A DNA stretch of 55,958 nt from Paludibacteraceae bacterium (GCA_024401515.1 JAKSKY010000003.1:1-55958), one strand, 5' to 3'. Shown: positions 33,554-43,288, counted from the stretch's first letter. A program made the numbers and translations. Notes: generated from the sequence alone by a model not told the origin.

Positions 33554-35764
33554 TTATTGTTTCATGCTGAAGTAGGCTTGGTCCACCACTAATGGTAATA
33601 GGCTCTCATCCACACGGTTTCTTTGTAGTAATTCCATGTCCTCCTCCATCATTTCAGCGAAACGTTTGGTGTCTCCATCCAATTTTTTGAGACATTGCGC
33701 ATAACAATCCACCGTTTCCGAAACGTTGCCTGCGATGAGTTTGATGTGGCCTAAATTCATCCAATCGTGTTGGTCTCGTTCCTCCTTTGCTATTTTGGAC
33801 GCATACTTCTCCGCTTGTGGTATTTTGCCGATGGATAGTGCGCACCAAGCGATAGGACGCCATACTTTTTTATCGCTGTTGGAGAGGTATTCCACCTTGA
33901 AGAAGGTATTAAGCGCCTCGTCGTAGCGTTCCATCTCTATCAAGCAATGGCCTATGTTGAGTTGGATGTTTAGGTCATCACCGTTCAGTTGCTCCGCCTC
34001 TCGGAAGTAGTGGAGCGCCTGTTCCGTATTCCTTAAATATTTATGACATGCGGCAATCTTTTTGATGGTCCAAATATTGCCTGTTTGGATGGTGTCTGAT
34101 TTCTCGTAGTAGGAGAGCGCTTTTTCGTAGTTTCCTGCCTTTTGGTGGCAGAATCCGCACTTTTGCAACAACTCGCTATTGTTCGGATCCTTTTCGAGCA
34201 ACAATTCAAATACCATGCTCGCCTCTTCATGGAACTCCTTTTTGAAATAGAGCTCGCCGACGGTGCGGAGAATGTTTTCCCTATCTATCAAACTGTTGAT
34301 GTAGAAAGATTTGTGGAATAACAATTTGAGGTTGAATACATCGATGAAATCCACCGTGTGTCTACCTAGTTTCATGAAACGATAGAGGTCCTGAATGTAT
34401 TGGTTACTGATGTTCTCCCGCTTGACTTCACCGTTTGTTAGGCTCATGTCCATGCGCATCTCCTTTAGATGTTCCGCCTCGGTTTGGAATGACTGTGTGA
34501 GCATCTGCTTTTGGCTGTCAGGAATGTGTGCCAAACTGATGATCATGGAGTATTTGTCCGAATTGCAGAATATAGGGCTGTTCAAGACATTATGAAAGAG
34601 CGAATTGGATAATTCGTTACTGAAAAAGGTCGGTGTTTGTGAATGGACGTCGAATGGACGGAACCAGTTGGCTGTTTCGTTGAAGAATGGGAAACTCTTC
34701 ATCTCCTTGAAAGTGCCAAGGAATATATCTGAACCCTCCAATTGCATCTCGGAAAAGTGTTGGATCTTATCGTTGATGTTGTTGTCTATGATATTTTGCC
34801 ACTCAGGATTGGCGTCCAATGTCGGTTTCCCGCTTTTGATCCAATCGTCGATTTTTAGTTTCTCCTTGATGATTGGAGTGAGCTTGGCCATCTCAGGAAG
34901 AATCACTTCGTTGATTTGTTTGGTGATCTTTTCCGTCTCCTTGCTGCGGATGATTTGAAGGAAGATATCCTGTAGATTACTGCTTACCTCTCTTCGTTGT
35001 ACCCACGTGTTGGCCCTCTCTTGTAAATTGGCGTAGATGGGCAATCTATTGTTGTGGAGATAGGCGCAAAGCACGAAACCTGTGATGGCGCGTTGTTTCA
35101 CCTGCTCGGAAGGATTCAACTCGTAGGTGTCTATCAATATCATGAATTTCTTCTCGTCGAAGACCCTCATTAAGCTGAGCGTGAGGGCTGAAATCATCAG
35201 ACATTGGTCGCACCAATATACTTCATCGTCCGTACAGATGTCTGTTAACTCTTGGAGTTGGGACTCTGATAATTTTTCATTCAACCAAAGGATGTCGAAT
35301 ACTTCGTTGCCGAATTCCTCGTGGGCTTGTAGCGCCTCGCGATGGGCGTTGAGATCATTTTTAAGGAGTGATATGCTCTCAGCAGACATCCTTGTTTTGA
35401 TAGTCTCGATGGCAGGGAATCCCCCTTTGCTTTTTCCCCTTTTGTAGGTATAGAGGAATGTCTGTGAATTTTGGGTGAATATCCCTTCACGGATTAAATC
35501 CGCCAACTCTAGGAGGTCTATCCGTAGTTGATTGTATATCTTATTCTGTTCCTTGTCCTTGGTTCCTCCTAATGCATATTGGAGCATATATTGGTAGGTG
35601 GTTTCCAAAGAGCGGCATCGGTCTGTTAATTCACCGTTTTGACGGATTTCCAATAGTTGGTGCAGCAATGAGAATGCGGGCATGAGGCGTTTCTCCACCA
35701 CATGGGTGATGGCCTCTCGGTAAATCTTCTCTATCTCTTTGTTGGTCATCATATTATTGGACAT
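33554..35764 (-). CDS. Tetratricopeptide-repeat protein
   Basis: A 736-residue protein without signal peptide. The first 480 residues are helical and not recognised. The C-terminal part (about 510-700) carries several TPR units (for example YEKALSYYEKSDTIQ, TEQALHYFREAEQLNGDDLNIQLNIGHCLIEMERYDEALNTFF). TPRs form protein-binding superhelices. The gene overlaps the end of the flippase-like gene by 11 nt if ATG 35764 is used; ATG 35752 would leave a 1-nt gap. Coupled translation is likely either way. Function unknown. Confidence 0.82.
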   Translation of the reverse strand: MSNNMMTNKEIEKIYREAITHVVEKRLMPAFSLLHQLLEIRQNGELTDRCRSLETTYQYMLQYALGGTKDKEQNKIYNQLRIDLLELADLIREGIFTQNSQTFLYTYKRGKSKGGFPAIETIKTRMSAESISLLKNDLNAHREALQAHEEFGNEVFDILWLNEKLSESQLQELTDICTDDEVYWCDQCLMISALTLSLMRVFDEKKFMILIDTYELNPSEQVKQRAITGFVLCAYLHNNRLPIYANLQERANTWVQRREVSSNLQDIFLQIIRSKETEKITKQINEVILPEMAKLTPIIKEKLKIDDWIKSGKPTLDANPEWQNIIDNNINDKIQHFSEMQLEGSDIFLGTFKEMKSFPFFNETANWFRPFDVHSQTPTFFSNELSNSLFHNVLNSPIFCNSDKYSMIISLAHIPDSQKQMLTQSFQTEAEHLKEMRMDMSLTNGEVKRENISNQYIQDLYRFMKLGRHTVDFIDVFNLKLLFHKSFYINSLIDRENILRTVGELYFKKEFHEEASMVFELLLEKDPNNSELLQKCGFCHQKAGNYEKALSYYEKSDTIQTGNIWTIKKIAACHKYLRNTEQALHYFREAEQLNGDDLNIQLNIGHCLIEMERYDEALNTFFKVEYLSNSDKKVWRPIAWCALSIGKIPQAEKYASKIAKEERDQHDWMNLGHIKLIAGNVSETVDCYAQCLKKLDGDTKRFAEMMEEDMELLQRNRVDESLLPLVVDQAYFSMKQ

Positions 35765-36746
35765 TCTCCTTCTTTTTGTTCAAGAAATACATCGCTACCA
35801 TGGCCAGCGCTCCCACAACGATTAGCATGATGGTCTGGGATCCATGTACCCATAAAGCGAATGTTTGGGCATCCTTCTCCGCTACACCGTAAACCATCAA
35901 TGTGCTGATGACCATGAAATGCCAAGCGCCCAGGCCACCTTGTACAGGGGCGATGATGCCGAGACTACCCATGATGAAGGCGGATAGACCGCAAAGCATG
36001 CTCAAATTCTCTGTGAAGTCGAATGCGAAGTAGCAGAGATAGAACATGAAGTAGTAGCAGATGAATATAAGGATGGAGTAGAAGATAAATAATCCTTTAT
36101 GCTCCAACTTTTGTACGGATTTAAGGCCGTTGAGCACATTCATTCCCAATCCTTTCACCTTGGCGAAAAGGGAAGATGCCATGATTTTTTTTCTAAAGAC
36201 GAATGGAATGATGATGACAGCGGCTAATATCGCCCACATTAGCGGATTGGCGAGTAGGTTAAAGAATCCGTCGATGAGGTTGTATTGCTGGGCGAACTGC
36301 ATGATCTCATTGTATTGCAACAAAATGGTCATCGCTATGAAGACGAGTTCCACGATGACATCCACGCTTCTGTCCACAATCAAGGTTCCGATCAGTTGGG
36401 TGAAGGGAACTCCCTCGTATTTTTTCACCAATCCGCAACGGGCGATCTCTCCCGCACGGGGAACCAAGTAGTTGATGAAGTATCCCGCCATCACCGCTCC
36501 GTAGACGTTCCATAGGTTCACCCGTTTGCCAAGTGGGTCGATGAGCATTTTCCAACGGACCGCTCTGAGAAAGTGGCTGAATAGGGCGATGAATAGCGTA
36601 AGTATGATCCAGAACATATTCGCGTCCTTGGCGTTCTCCATCAAGTCAGCTAAGTTTTGTCCTTTGTAAACGTACCAAAATAAGAGGATGCCTAATCCTA
36701 AAGAGAATAGGACTTTTAGAATCGTTTTGATTGTCTCTTTTTTCAT
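35754..36746 (-). CDS. Flippase-like / lysylphosphatidylglycerol synthase TM-domain protein (UPF0104)
   Basis: A 330-residue integral membrane protein with about eight hydrophobic segments, matching the LPG_synthase_TM (YbhN/AglD-like) family: conserved RAVRWKMLI after the second segment, then VPRAGEIARCGLVKKYEGVPF and a glycine-rich GSLGIIAPVQGGLGAWHF near the C-terminus. Relatives are thought to flip or transfer lipid-linked molecules; no catalytic domain is attached here. First gene of a pair with the TPR protein. Confidence 0.85.
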   Translation of the reverse strand: MKKETIKTILKVLFSLGLGILLFWYVYKGQNLADLMENAKDANMFWIILTLFIALFSHFLRAVRWKMLIDPLGKRVNLWNVYGAVMAGYFINYLVPRAGEIARCGLVKKYEGVPFTQLIGTLIVDRSVDVIVELVFIAMTILLQYNEIMQFAQQYNLIDGFFNLLANPLMWAILAAVIIIPFVFRKKIMASSLFAKVKGLGMNVLNGLKSVQKLEHKGLFIFYSILIFICYYFMFYLCYFAFDFTENLSMLCGLSAFIMGSLGIIAPVQGGLGAWHFMVISTLMVYGVAEKDAQTFALWVHGSQTIMLIVVGALAMVAMYFLNKKKENVQ

Positions 36747-36766
36747 TATTGTATAGATATCTTCTG

Positions 36767-36774
36767 CAAATTTA
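36767..36774 (-). promoter_or_regulatory. Possible -7 box for the flippase-like gene
   Basis: On the minus strand this reads TAAATTTG, 21 nt upstream of the ATG. No TTTG was found at the -33 distance. Confidence 0.38.
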
Positions 36775-36793
36775 GGAATTATTATTTTGCCTA

Positions 36794-36824
36794 TTGTGAT
36801 TCACGATGAAAAATTATAATTTTG
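36794..36824 (+). promoter_or_regulatory. Bacteroidota-type promoter for rsmA
   Basis: TTG (36794-36796), a 20-nt spacer and TAATTTTG (36817-36824); the rsmA ATG is at 36862. Confidence 0.58.
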
Positions 36825-36861
36825 CACCACTTAAAAAATCATAAAACAAAAGAGATGGATT

Positions 36862-37659
36862 ATGACAGTTACGCCCAAGAAATCTCTCGGGCAACACTTT
36901 TTGAAGGATCAAAACATTGCTCGGGCAATAGCAGATAGTTTAGAGTTGACCGCTCCGATGAAGGTATTGGAGATCGGTCCTGGTATGGGTGTGTTAACCC
37001 AATATTTGCTTCAAAACGAATTGGTTGACCTCAAAGTAGTGGAACTGGACAAGGAGTCGGTCGCTTACTTGAATGAAAATTTTCCTGCGTTGCAAGGCCG
37101 CATTTTAGCGGAGGATTTCCTGAAATTGGATTTAAATAAGATTTACCCCGAAGGCGATTATTGCGTCATCGGTAACTATCCGTATAATATTTCCAGCCAA
37201 ATCTTTTTCAAGGTCTTGGACAACCGTGACCGTATCCCCGTCTGTTCTGGTATGATCCAGAAGGAGGTGGCGGAGCGCATGGCCTCCAAGCCTGGTTGCA
37301 AGGCTTATGGCATCTTGAGTGTCTTGATGCAGGCCTTCTATGATATAGAGTATCTTTTCACGGTGCATGAGCACGTGTTCGATCCACCTCCAAAGGTGAA
37401 GTCGGCGGTGATTCGTATGCGTAGAAATGGTGTGAGCAGTTTGGGTTGCGATGAACAGTTGTTCGTCCGTGTCGTGAAAACTGCTTTCAACCAACGCAGA
37501 AAAATGTTGCGAAATTCATTGCAGACTATCTTGGGTAAAGATAACCCTGTTTTCTCCGATGCGGTCTTTATGAAGCGTCCGGAACAGTTGAGTGTCTCTG
37601 ATTTTGTCGCCTTGACCAATTTGGTCGAAAAGACGATGCCAAAGGAGATGAATGATTAA
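36862..37659 (+). CDS. rsmA: 16S rRNA dimethyladenosine transferase RsmA (KsgA)
   Basis: A 265-residue SAM-dependent enzyme that dimethylates two adjacent adenines near the 3' end of 16S rRNA late in 30S assembly. KKSLGQHFL at the N-terminus, SAM motif EIGPGMGVL (37-45), the catalytic NYPYNIS (canonical NLPY) motif and the C-terminal helical domain (FNQRRKMLRNSL) are all present. It has its own promoter and leads a row with corA and obgE. Confidence 0.96.
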   Translation: MTVTPKKSLGQHFLKDQNIARAIADSLELTAPMKVLEIGPGMGVLTQYLLQNELVDLKVVELDKESVAYLNENFPALQGRILAEDFLKLDLNKIYPEGDYCVIGNYPYNISSQIFFKVLDNRDRIPVCSGMIQKEVAERMASKPGCKAYGILSVLMQAFYDIEYLFTVHEHVFDPPPKVKSAVIRMRRNGVSSLGCDEQLFVRVVKTAFNQRRKMLRNSLQTILGKDNPVFSDAVFMKRPEQLSVSDFVALTNLVEKTMPKEMND

Positions 37660-37671
37660 AAAGGAAGAACA

Positions 37672-38649
37672 ATGGAGGAGAACAAAGAAGTACAACCACA
37701 ACAACAGGTTAGACTATTCTATTTTGAGAATGGCCGCTTAAAGATAGCTAGGGATATTTCCATTTTGAAGGAGGTCCCTTTGAGCAATTTCGTATGGATC
37801 GATTTGAACCATGTGGCGCCGGAGACTGAGTCCCAATTGGAGCAGTTCTTGAAAATCTATATCCAAGAGGAGGAGGAGATGGAAGAGATCGAGATGTCCT
37901 CCCGTTTCATTGAGACGGATGATACTTTGGTCGCGAACGCCAACTTCTTGTTGGATACCTACGAAAAGGAGACGGTCTCTTTTATTTTGAAGAATGGTAT
38001 CATGGTGTCCGTTCGTGAAAATGATTATTTGAAATCATTCAATGATACGGTGAAGAAACTATTCGCCAATCCGCGCAACTATCCGACAGGTTACCATATT
38101 TTCGTCGCTTTGTTGGAGACGCGAGTGGAGTACGACGCCGATATGATTGAGGACGCTACGACCGCGATTACCCGATTGAGCCAGACGTTGACCATGGCGG
38201 AGGGCGTTGATGAGAATGTCCTTTTGGAAATCAAGAATATGCAGGAGCGTGTCATGCACTTGCGCGAGAACATTGTGGATAAACATCGTGTCCTTTCCAG
38301 TATTTTGAGAAGCGATTTAGTTCCGGAGGATTTGAAACCTCGTCTCAGCATGGTGATCAAGGACGTCAATTCATTGGTGGAACACATCAAGTTCGGTTTT
38401 GACCGTTTGGATTACTTGCAGGATACCTTCCTCGGTTTGGTTAACATCGAACAGAATAAGATCATCAAGATATTTACCATTATATCCATCATATTCACGC
38501 CGCCTACATTGATCGCCAGCATCTATGGAATGAACTTCGAATTTATGCCTGAGCTGCATTGGTTCCTGGGCTATCCTTTCGCTTTGCTTCTGATGTTGGT
38601 GGTTTCTGTCTTGATTATCATTTGGTTCAAGAAGAGGAATTGGTTGTAA
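37672..38649 (+). CDS. corA: CorA-family divalent cation (Mg2+/Co2+) transporter
   Basis: A 325-residue transporter. The large N-terminal cytoplasmic domain is followed by a long stalk helix and two C-terminal transmembrane segments, with the signature GMN (286-288) at the pore entrance after the first one. The positively charged C-terminus (KKRNWL) is typical. It begins 12 nt after rsmA, so one operon is likely. Confidence 0.92.
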   Translation: MEENKEVQPQQQVRLFYFENGRLKIARDISILKEVPLSNFVWIDLNHVAPETESQLEQFLKIYIQEEEEMEEIEMSSRFIETDDTLVANANFLLDTYEKETVSFILKNGIMVSVRENDYLKSFNDTVKKLFANPRNYPTGYHIFVALLETRVEYDADMIEDATTAITRLSQTLTMAEGVDENVLLEIKNMQERVMHLRENIVDKHRVLSSILRSDLVPEDLKPRLSMVIKDVNSLVEHIKFGFDRLDYLQDTFLGLVNIEQNKIIKIFTIISIIFTPPTLIASIYGMNFEFMPELHWFLGYPFALLLMLVVSVLIIIWFKKRNWL

Positions 38650-38682
38650 TTTTTTGAATTAGCATATACTTAATAATACACT

Positions 38683-39798
38683 ATGGCAGAAAGTAACTTT
38701 GTCGATTATGTGAAAATCTATTGCCGCTCTGGAAAGGGTGGTGCGGGATCCGCTCATTTGCGCCGTGAGAAGTATACCCCTAAAGGAGGTCCTGATGGCG
38801 GTGATGGCGGACGTGGCGGCCACATTATCTTGCGCGGTAACAAGAATTATTGGACCTTGATCCACTTGAAATTCGAACGTCATATCATGGCGGGCCATGG
38901 TGGAAGTGGAAGCTCCAGCCGTAGTTTCGGTGCGGATGGTGAGGATAAGATTATCGAGGTGCCTTGCGGAACGGTCGTGTATGACGCGGATAATGGCGAA
39001 TTCCTTTGTGATGTCACGGAAGATGGACAAGAGGTGATTCTCTTGAAGGGAGGCCGTGGAGGATTGGGTAACTGGCACTTTAAGACGGCTACCAACCAGA
39101 CCCCTCGTTTCGCGCAACCGGGCGAGCCTGCCATTGAAAAGAATATTATCCTAGAGTTGAAGGTCTTGGCTGATGTGGGTTTGGTAGGTTTCCCTAATGC
39201 CGGAAAATCCACTTTGTTGTCCTCCATTTCGGCGGCAAAGCCTAAAATCGCCAATTATCCTTTCACAACCTTGGAGCCTAACTTGGGTATTGTGGCCTAT
39301 CGTGACGGAAAGTCATTCGCTATGGCTGATATTCCGGGAATCATTGAGGGCGCTTCTGAAGGAAAGGGTATCGGACTTCGTTTCTTGCGTCACATTGAGC
39401 GTAACGCTATCCTTCTTTTCTTGATCCCAGGCGATACGGATGATGTGATGAAGGAGTATGAAATTTTGCTGAATGAGTTGGAACAATATAATCCTGAGTT
39501 GCTTCAGAAACAGCGTATTTTGGGTATATCCAAATGTGATATGCTCGATGAGGAGTTGATGGATGGAATCCGTAAGGAATTGCCTACGGATGTTCCTTGT
39601 GTATTCTTCTCGTCTATCACAGGATTCAATTTGACAGAGTTGAAGGATGTGATTTGGGCGGAATTGAGCAAGGATGTGGATCGCCATATGACCATGACCC
39701 ATCGTCCAATGGAGGTCGGCGGATATGACGACGAGGACGAAGATTTTGAGATTGACGAGGAGGGGGATATTGAAATCGATTGGGACGACGAAGCCTAA
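38683..39798 (+). CDS. obgE: GTPase ObgE/CgtA
   Basis: A 371-residue GTPase involved in 50S subunit maturation and stress response. The glycine-rich Obg domain (about 1-158) precedes the G domain with P-loop GFPNAGKS (169-176), DIPG in the G3 region and SKCD in the G4 position instead of the common NKxD. The C-terminus is a very acidic tail ([24 protein letters not shown] without the first and last residues is all D/E-rich) as in other members. 33 nt after corA. Confidence 0.96.
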   Translation: MAESNFVDYVKIYCRSGKGGAGSAHLRREKYTPKGGPDGGDGGRGGHIILRGNKNYWTLIHLKFERHIMAGHGGSGSSSRSFGADGEDKIIEVPCGTVVYDADNGEFLCDVTEDGQEVILLKGGRGGLGNWHFKTATNQTPRFAQPGEPAIEKNIILELKVLADVGLVGFPNAGKSTLLSSISAAKPKIANYPFTTLEPNLGIVAYRDGKSFAMADIPGIIEGASEGKGIGLRFLRHIERNAILLFLIPGDTDDVMKEYEILLNELEQYNPELLQKQRILGISKCDMLDEELMDGIRKELPTDVPCVFFSSITGFNLTELKDVIWAELSKDVDRHMTMTHRPMEVGGYDDEDEDFEIDEEGDIEIDWDDEA

Positions 39799-39849
39799 CA
39801 CGTTGATTGTCAGTGAGTGATGTGAAATCCCTCTTGAACAAATAGGAAT

Positions 39850-39878
39850 AAGGGCCATGCGACAAGTGTGGCTCTTTT
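39850..39878 (+). terminator. Terminator after obgE
   Basis: A 10-bp stem with wobble pairs (AAGGGCCATG with TGTGGCTCTT), a 7-nt loop and a T-rich tail. Confidence 0.6.
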
Positions 39879-39926
39879 CTTTTGTGCGGAATTTTTAAGT
39901 TTTGACTGAAAAAAATAGTCGTTTCG

Positions 39927-39958
39927 TTTGCTTTTTTCGTTTCGTTTTCTTATATTCG
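39927..39958 (+). promoter_or_regulatory. Promoter for the GLUG lipoprotein gene
   Basis: TTTG (39927-39930), a 20-nt spacer and TATATTCG (39951-39958), one base off the TAnnTTTG consensus. The start codon is at 40104, so the leader is long. Confidence 0.45.
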
Positions 39959-40103
39959 TCATAGAGGTTCAGACAAGATGAATGATGTTCGATAGCTGGA
40001 CTGAGATTGTTAGTTAATTAAAGAATTTATGGTATGGTGTTGATGACGTGACTGTAAGTTTTGTTGTTGATAACCCCTTAACGGTTTTGAAAGGAGATTG
40101 GTT

Positions 40104-41339
40104 ATGAAAACAAATAAGTTTATAATTCCACTTTTAGTGTTAGGTTTAGTGGTGGCTTTCTCTTCCTGTAAGGATGAGAAAGAGGAGGGAGTTTTTGAAG
40201 AGAGCATGGATAGAGGCTCTAGTGATGTACAACAAGAAGTTTTTTATCATTGTAATATAAATAGCGCCAACGATTTGGTCTCCTTTGCGCAACGTGTGAA
40301 TAGCGGCGAAAAGAATTTGAACGCAAGGTTGATGTGCGACATCGATGTGTCAAAGGTGAAGTTGGTGACCATTGCCCCTATTGTGGGGAATAACTCTGTT
40401 TTGATGGATGAGAAGAACGCATTGGTGTTCAATGGTATCTTCAATGGAAACGGCCATACCATATCAGGCATGACCAATAGTGAACTCAAGGATAATGTGG
40501 CGTTGATAGGTTCATTGGGAACCTCCGGTGAGGTGAGGGATTTGAAGGTCGCTTCCGTTTCATTGGATGGACATAGGGGTGTGGCGGCCATTTGTGTCGC
40601 TTCCCAAGGTTTGATCCAGCATTGTGAAGTCGTTTCGGGTGAAATCTCCGGATCCGCCGCGGTGGCTGGTGTTTGTGCTTACAATTATGGCGTGGTACAG
40701 GATTGTGTGAACCGTGCGACGATCGTGGGAGAGGAGAGTGTAGGTGGTTTATGTGCCATGAATAATATGGGTCTGATCGATGGCTGTGAGAACGCCGGAG
40801 AGGTGGTTGGCCAAAAGTCGGCTATCATTGGAGGTCTTGCGGCTGTCAATAATAACTACATTGTCAATTCAAAGAATAATGGAAAGGTGAGAAATGGATT
40901 CTCCGCCGAAGGAACGGGTGGTATCTGCGGTCAAAACAATGCGATGGTTTACAACTGTTTCAACGAAGGAGTTGTGGAGGGTGGTGTTAGTGGCGTCGCC
41001 GGTATCTGCGGAAAGTTGTTGGGTGTAACCTCCGCCGAGGTGAAGAATTGTATCTCAGTGGGAGCCGTTCAACCACAAAAGAGAGAGAACAGTGGTGCGG
41101 TAGTGGGATGGTTGAGTGGAAACTGTGAGGTGAAGACCTGCTACTACGATCCAGAATCCTCTATTTTGTTGGATGGTTTGGCGGAGCCAGCGAGTGAGTC
41201 AGTCATGTGTACCTCCATTCGCCCTTATTTGAACAATTGGATCAAGGAGGAGGGTACTATTTATGTGCCTTTGCAAAGAGGCTCCAAGAGTGTCTCCTTG
41301 AAGGATTGGAAGGTTGTGGATAGGAATTTACTCTTTTAA
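40104..41339 (+). CDS. GLUG-repeat lipoprotein
   Basis: A 411-residue lipoprotein with a lipobox ending FSSC (C22). The body starts with an NGNGHTISGM segment and then has repeated GLUG-type units (GGLAAVNNNYIVNSKNNGKV, GGICGQNNAMVYNCFNEG) typical of right-handed beta-solenoid surface proteins. ATG 40104 is preferred to TTG 40098: AAGGAG at 40091-40095 is a rare clear Shine-Dalgarno sequence spaced 8 nt from ATG. It sits between obgE and pgeF. Ligand unknown; probably an adhesin or glycan-binding surface protein. Confidence 0.83.
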   Translation: MKTNKFIIPLLVLGLVVAFSSCKDEKEEGVFEESMDRGSSDVQQEVFYHCNINSANDLVSFAQRVNSGEKNLNARLMCDIDVSKVKLVTIAPIVGNNSVLMDEKNALVFNGIFNGNGHTISGMTNSELKDNVALIGSLGTSGEVRDLKVASVSLDGHRGVAAICVASQGLIQHCEVVSGEISGSAAVAGVCAYNYGVVQDCVNRATIVGEESVGGLCAMNNMGLIDGCENAGEVVGQKSAIIGGLAAVNNNYIVNSKNNGKVRNGFSAEGTGGICGQNNAMVYNCFNEGVVEGGVSGVAGICGKLLGVTSAEVKNCISVGAVQPQKRENSGAVVGWLSGNCEVKTCYYDPESSILLDGLAEPASESVMCTSIRPYLNNWIKEEGTIYVPLQRGSKSVSLKDWKVVDRNLLF

Positions 41340-41349
41340 ACACTGAATA

Positions 41350-42123
41350 ATGATCGCGGATAGCAGAACTTTCGGAAAGGTTACCACCTTCTTCACGGAT
41401 CGTGAGGGTGGCGTGAGCAAAGGGAATTACGCTTCGTTTAATATGGGCTATTTCTCTGGTGATGATAGAGCGGCTGTGGATCGGAACCGAGCTCTGCTAT
41501 CCGGTCATTTGGGAATAGATGACAATAGATTGGTCGTGCCGAATGAGGTACACGGATCGAGGGTGATGGTAGTGGATGAGCCATCTCTGCATCTCCCCTC
41601 GGAAGAAAGGGATGAGTATTTCAAGTGTGATGCTTTGGTGACCCGTTTGCGACGTGTCTGTTTATGCGTGACAGTGGCCGATTGCGTGCCTGTCCTACTT
41701 TTTGACGAACAGGAAGGAGTGGTGGCCGCTTCCCATGCGGGATGGAAAGGCATTGTGTCGGGCGTTTTGCGGGAAACGATTTCAGCAATGGGTCGGTTGT
41801 CGCCAATATCAGTTGGTAGACTTCATGCGGAGATTTGGCCCTCTATCTCTTGTGAACACTTCGAAGTGGGCGAAGAGGTGGTGGAAAGATTTTCGGAGAT
41901 GTTTTCGAAAGATGAGCTGGCTCGACTTGTGGTACGGGACGGTTTCGTGAAGCCACATATCAATTTACGGGAAGCGGTTCGGTTGCAGCTTCTTGCCTTG
42001 GGCCTGAGCGATGATCAGATATGGTTGCATGGTGATTGTACGTATAGTCAGTCTAAATATTTTTCCGCCCGAAGGGATGGGTTCGCCAGCGGACGCATGG
42101 TGGCGGGAATTGTGATGAATTAA
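41350..42123 (+). CDS. pgeF: Peptidoglycan editing factor PgeF (YfiH, multicopper-oxidase-like fold)
   Basis: A 257-residue YfiH/DUF152 protein. The active-site ligands H68 (NEVHGS), C112 (VADCVPV) and H129 (SHAGWKG) are present. Known members act on misincorporated serine in peptidoglycan precursors, and related proteins have purine-nucleoside activity. It starts 10 nt after the GLUG gene, so it is likely co-transcribed. Its stop codon is the first TAA of a heptanucleotide array. Confidence 0.93.
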   Translation: MIADSRTFGKVTTFFTDREGGVSKGNYASFNMGYFSGDDRAAVDRNRALLSGHLGIDDNRLVVPNEVHGSRVMVVDEPSLHLPSEERDEYFKCDALVTRLRRVCLCVTVADCVPVLLFDEQEGVVAASHAGWKGIVSGVLRETISAMGRLSPISVGRLHAEIWPSISCEHFEVGEEVVERFSEMFSKDELARLVVRDGFVKPHINLREAVRLQLLALGLSDDQIWLHGDCTYSQSKYFSARRDGFASGRMVAGIVMN

Positions 42124-42140
42124 GAGTTAAGAATTAAGAG
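42120..42140. repeat. Heptanucleotide array, three units, starting at a stop codon
   Basis: TTAAGAG, TTAAGAA, TTAAGAG. The first TAA is the stop codon of pgeF. Confidence 0.8.
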
Positions 42141-42151
42141 TTGATAGGGGA

Positions 42152-42182
42152 AGAGATGTGGCGAGCCGCATCTCTTTTTTTG
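42152..42182 (+). terminator. Terminator after pgeF
   Basis: An inverted repeat AGAGATGTGGC / GCCGCATCTCT with a 2-nt centre (one G-T pair), followed by seven or more T. Confidence 0.78.
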
Positions 42183-42283
42183 TTTTTCGCTCCTCTTTTA
42201 GTGGATAGGGATATTCTCTGCGTCGATTCCTAATTTTGCGTTATTTAACGATAAAAGGGTAGGGGAATGTCGGTTTTTTTTAT

Positions 42284-42291
42284 TAAGTTTG
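42284..42291 (+). promoter_or_regulatory. Possible -7 box for the nitroreductase gene
   Basis: TAAGTTTG matches TAnnTTTG and lies 23 nt before the chosen start. A second match (TAATTTTG) lies at 42231-42238. Neither has a clear -33 element. Confidence 0.35.
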
Positions 42292-42314
42292 TCCTATTAT
42301 TAAGAATGAAAGAT

Positions 42315-42839
42315 ATGGCATTTATAGATCTAGTAAAGCAAAGAAGAAGTATTCGTAAATATGAGGCGAAACCAGTAGAGGAGGAGAAGTTGCAGGCTAT
42401 CGTGAAGGCGGCTTTAATGGCTCCTTCGTCCAAACGTTGCCAACCTTGGCATTTCGTTGTGGTGGATGATGCTGAGACCATCGCCAAATTATCTGTTTGC
42501 CGAGAGGCGGGCTCTAAGTTTTTGGAGGGAGCGCCTGCTGCTATCATCGTCTTGGCGGATACGACTTTGAGCGATGTCTGGACGGAGGATGCATCCATTG
42601 CGGCGGCCTATATGCAGCTTCAAGCTGAAGATCTTGGTTTAGGTTCTTGTTGGGTACAGGTCCGCAATCGTGTGAAGTCTGAGACGCAAACCACAGAAGA
42701 ATACATCAAGGAGTTGGTCAATGCTCCTGAGAATTTGAGTGTGGAGTGTATCCTAGGTGTGGGATATAAGGGAGAGGATAAGAATCCTTTCGACGAGTCA
42801 AGACTTAAATTGGATCGTTTGATCAAGAATAGATTTTAG
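42315..42839 (+). CDS. Nitroreductase family protein (FMN-dependent)
   Basis: A 174-residue nitroreductase with the family opening FIDLVKQRRSIRKYEAKPV, an SSKRCQPWHFVVV segment (FMN contact) and a conserved LQAEDLGLGSCWVQV helix. It reduces nitro compounds, quinones or flavins with NAD(P)H; the natural substrate is unknown. The start is set at ATG 42315 (42306 also possible), because upstream residues would lie before the predicted transcription start. Confidence 0.88.
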   Translation: MAFIDLVKQRRSIRKYEAKPVEEEKLQAIVKAALMAPSSKRCQPWHFVVVDDAETIAKLSVCREAGSKFLEGAPAAIIVLADTTLSDVWTEDASIAAAYMQLQAEDLGLGSCWVQVRNRVKSETQTTEEYIKELVNAPENLSVECILGVGYKGEDKNPFDESRLKLDRLIKNRF

Positions 42840-42895
42840 GATAGGATTATCGTTCTATCACTAGATGAATTGTTGAATATAAATAGGTTATAGCC

Positions 42896-43288
42896 ATGGA
42901 AGCTCCAAATAGACAATCAATATTGGGAGGCGTTTTGATCCTCTTTGGTGTTTTGTTTTCCCTTCGTGCATTTGATGTCATCGATTCGGACAATATACTT
43001 TTGAGTGTTAGGATGTATCCTTTGTATGCGGCTGTCGCTTTCTACATCGGAAAGGAGAACAGGTATGCGATCGCTTGTTTGGCGCTTGCCGCGATTATGT
43101 GGTTTGATGAGATTTATAGATTATTCTCCCATCACATGAAATATTTGTGGCCGTTGGCTTTAATCATATTTGGCGTGCTTCTCATCACAGGTAAGATTAA
43201 TATCAAGAAATTATCTGACAGAAGAAAGAAGGATCAAGGAACAGATGAGCGGGACAAAGATGGCGAAGAGAATCAATTCAAATTGTAA
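42896..43288 (+). CDS. Small membrane protein, LiaF-TM/DUF5668-like
   Basis: A 130-residue protein with about four hydrophobic segments (GGVLILFGVLFSLRAF; LYAAVAFYIG; AIACLALAAIMWF; YLWPLALIIFGVLLITGK) and a highly charged C-terminal tail. The paired GGxxLIxxG segments resemble the LiaF transmembrane/DUF5668 domain. The last part overlaps the next gene. Role unknown, perhaps envelope stress. Confidence 0.68.
   Translation: MEAPNRQSILGGVLILFGVLFSLRAFDVIDSDNILLSVRMYPLYAAVAFYIGKENRYAIACLALAAIMWFDEIYRLFSHHMKYLWPLALIIFGVLLITGKINIKKLSDRRKKDQGTDERDKDGEENQFKL

Larger units (their letters stand above)
39799..40103. other. 305-bp gene-free stretch
   Basis: It contains a terminator for obgE, a good promoter and an unusually long leader (about 139 nt) for the GLUG lipoprotein gene. 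The leader has no recognisable riboswitch fold by eye and no ORF of note. Confidence 0.6.
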
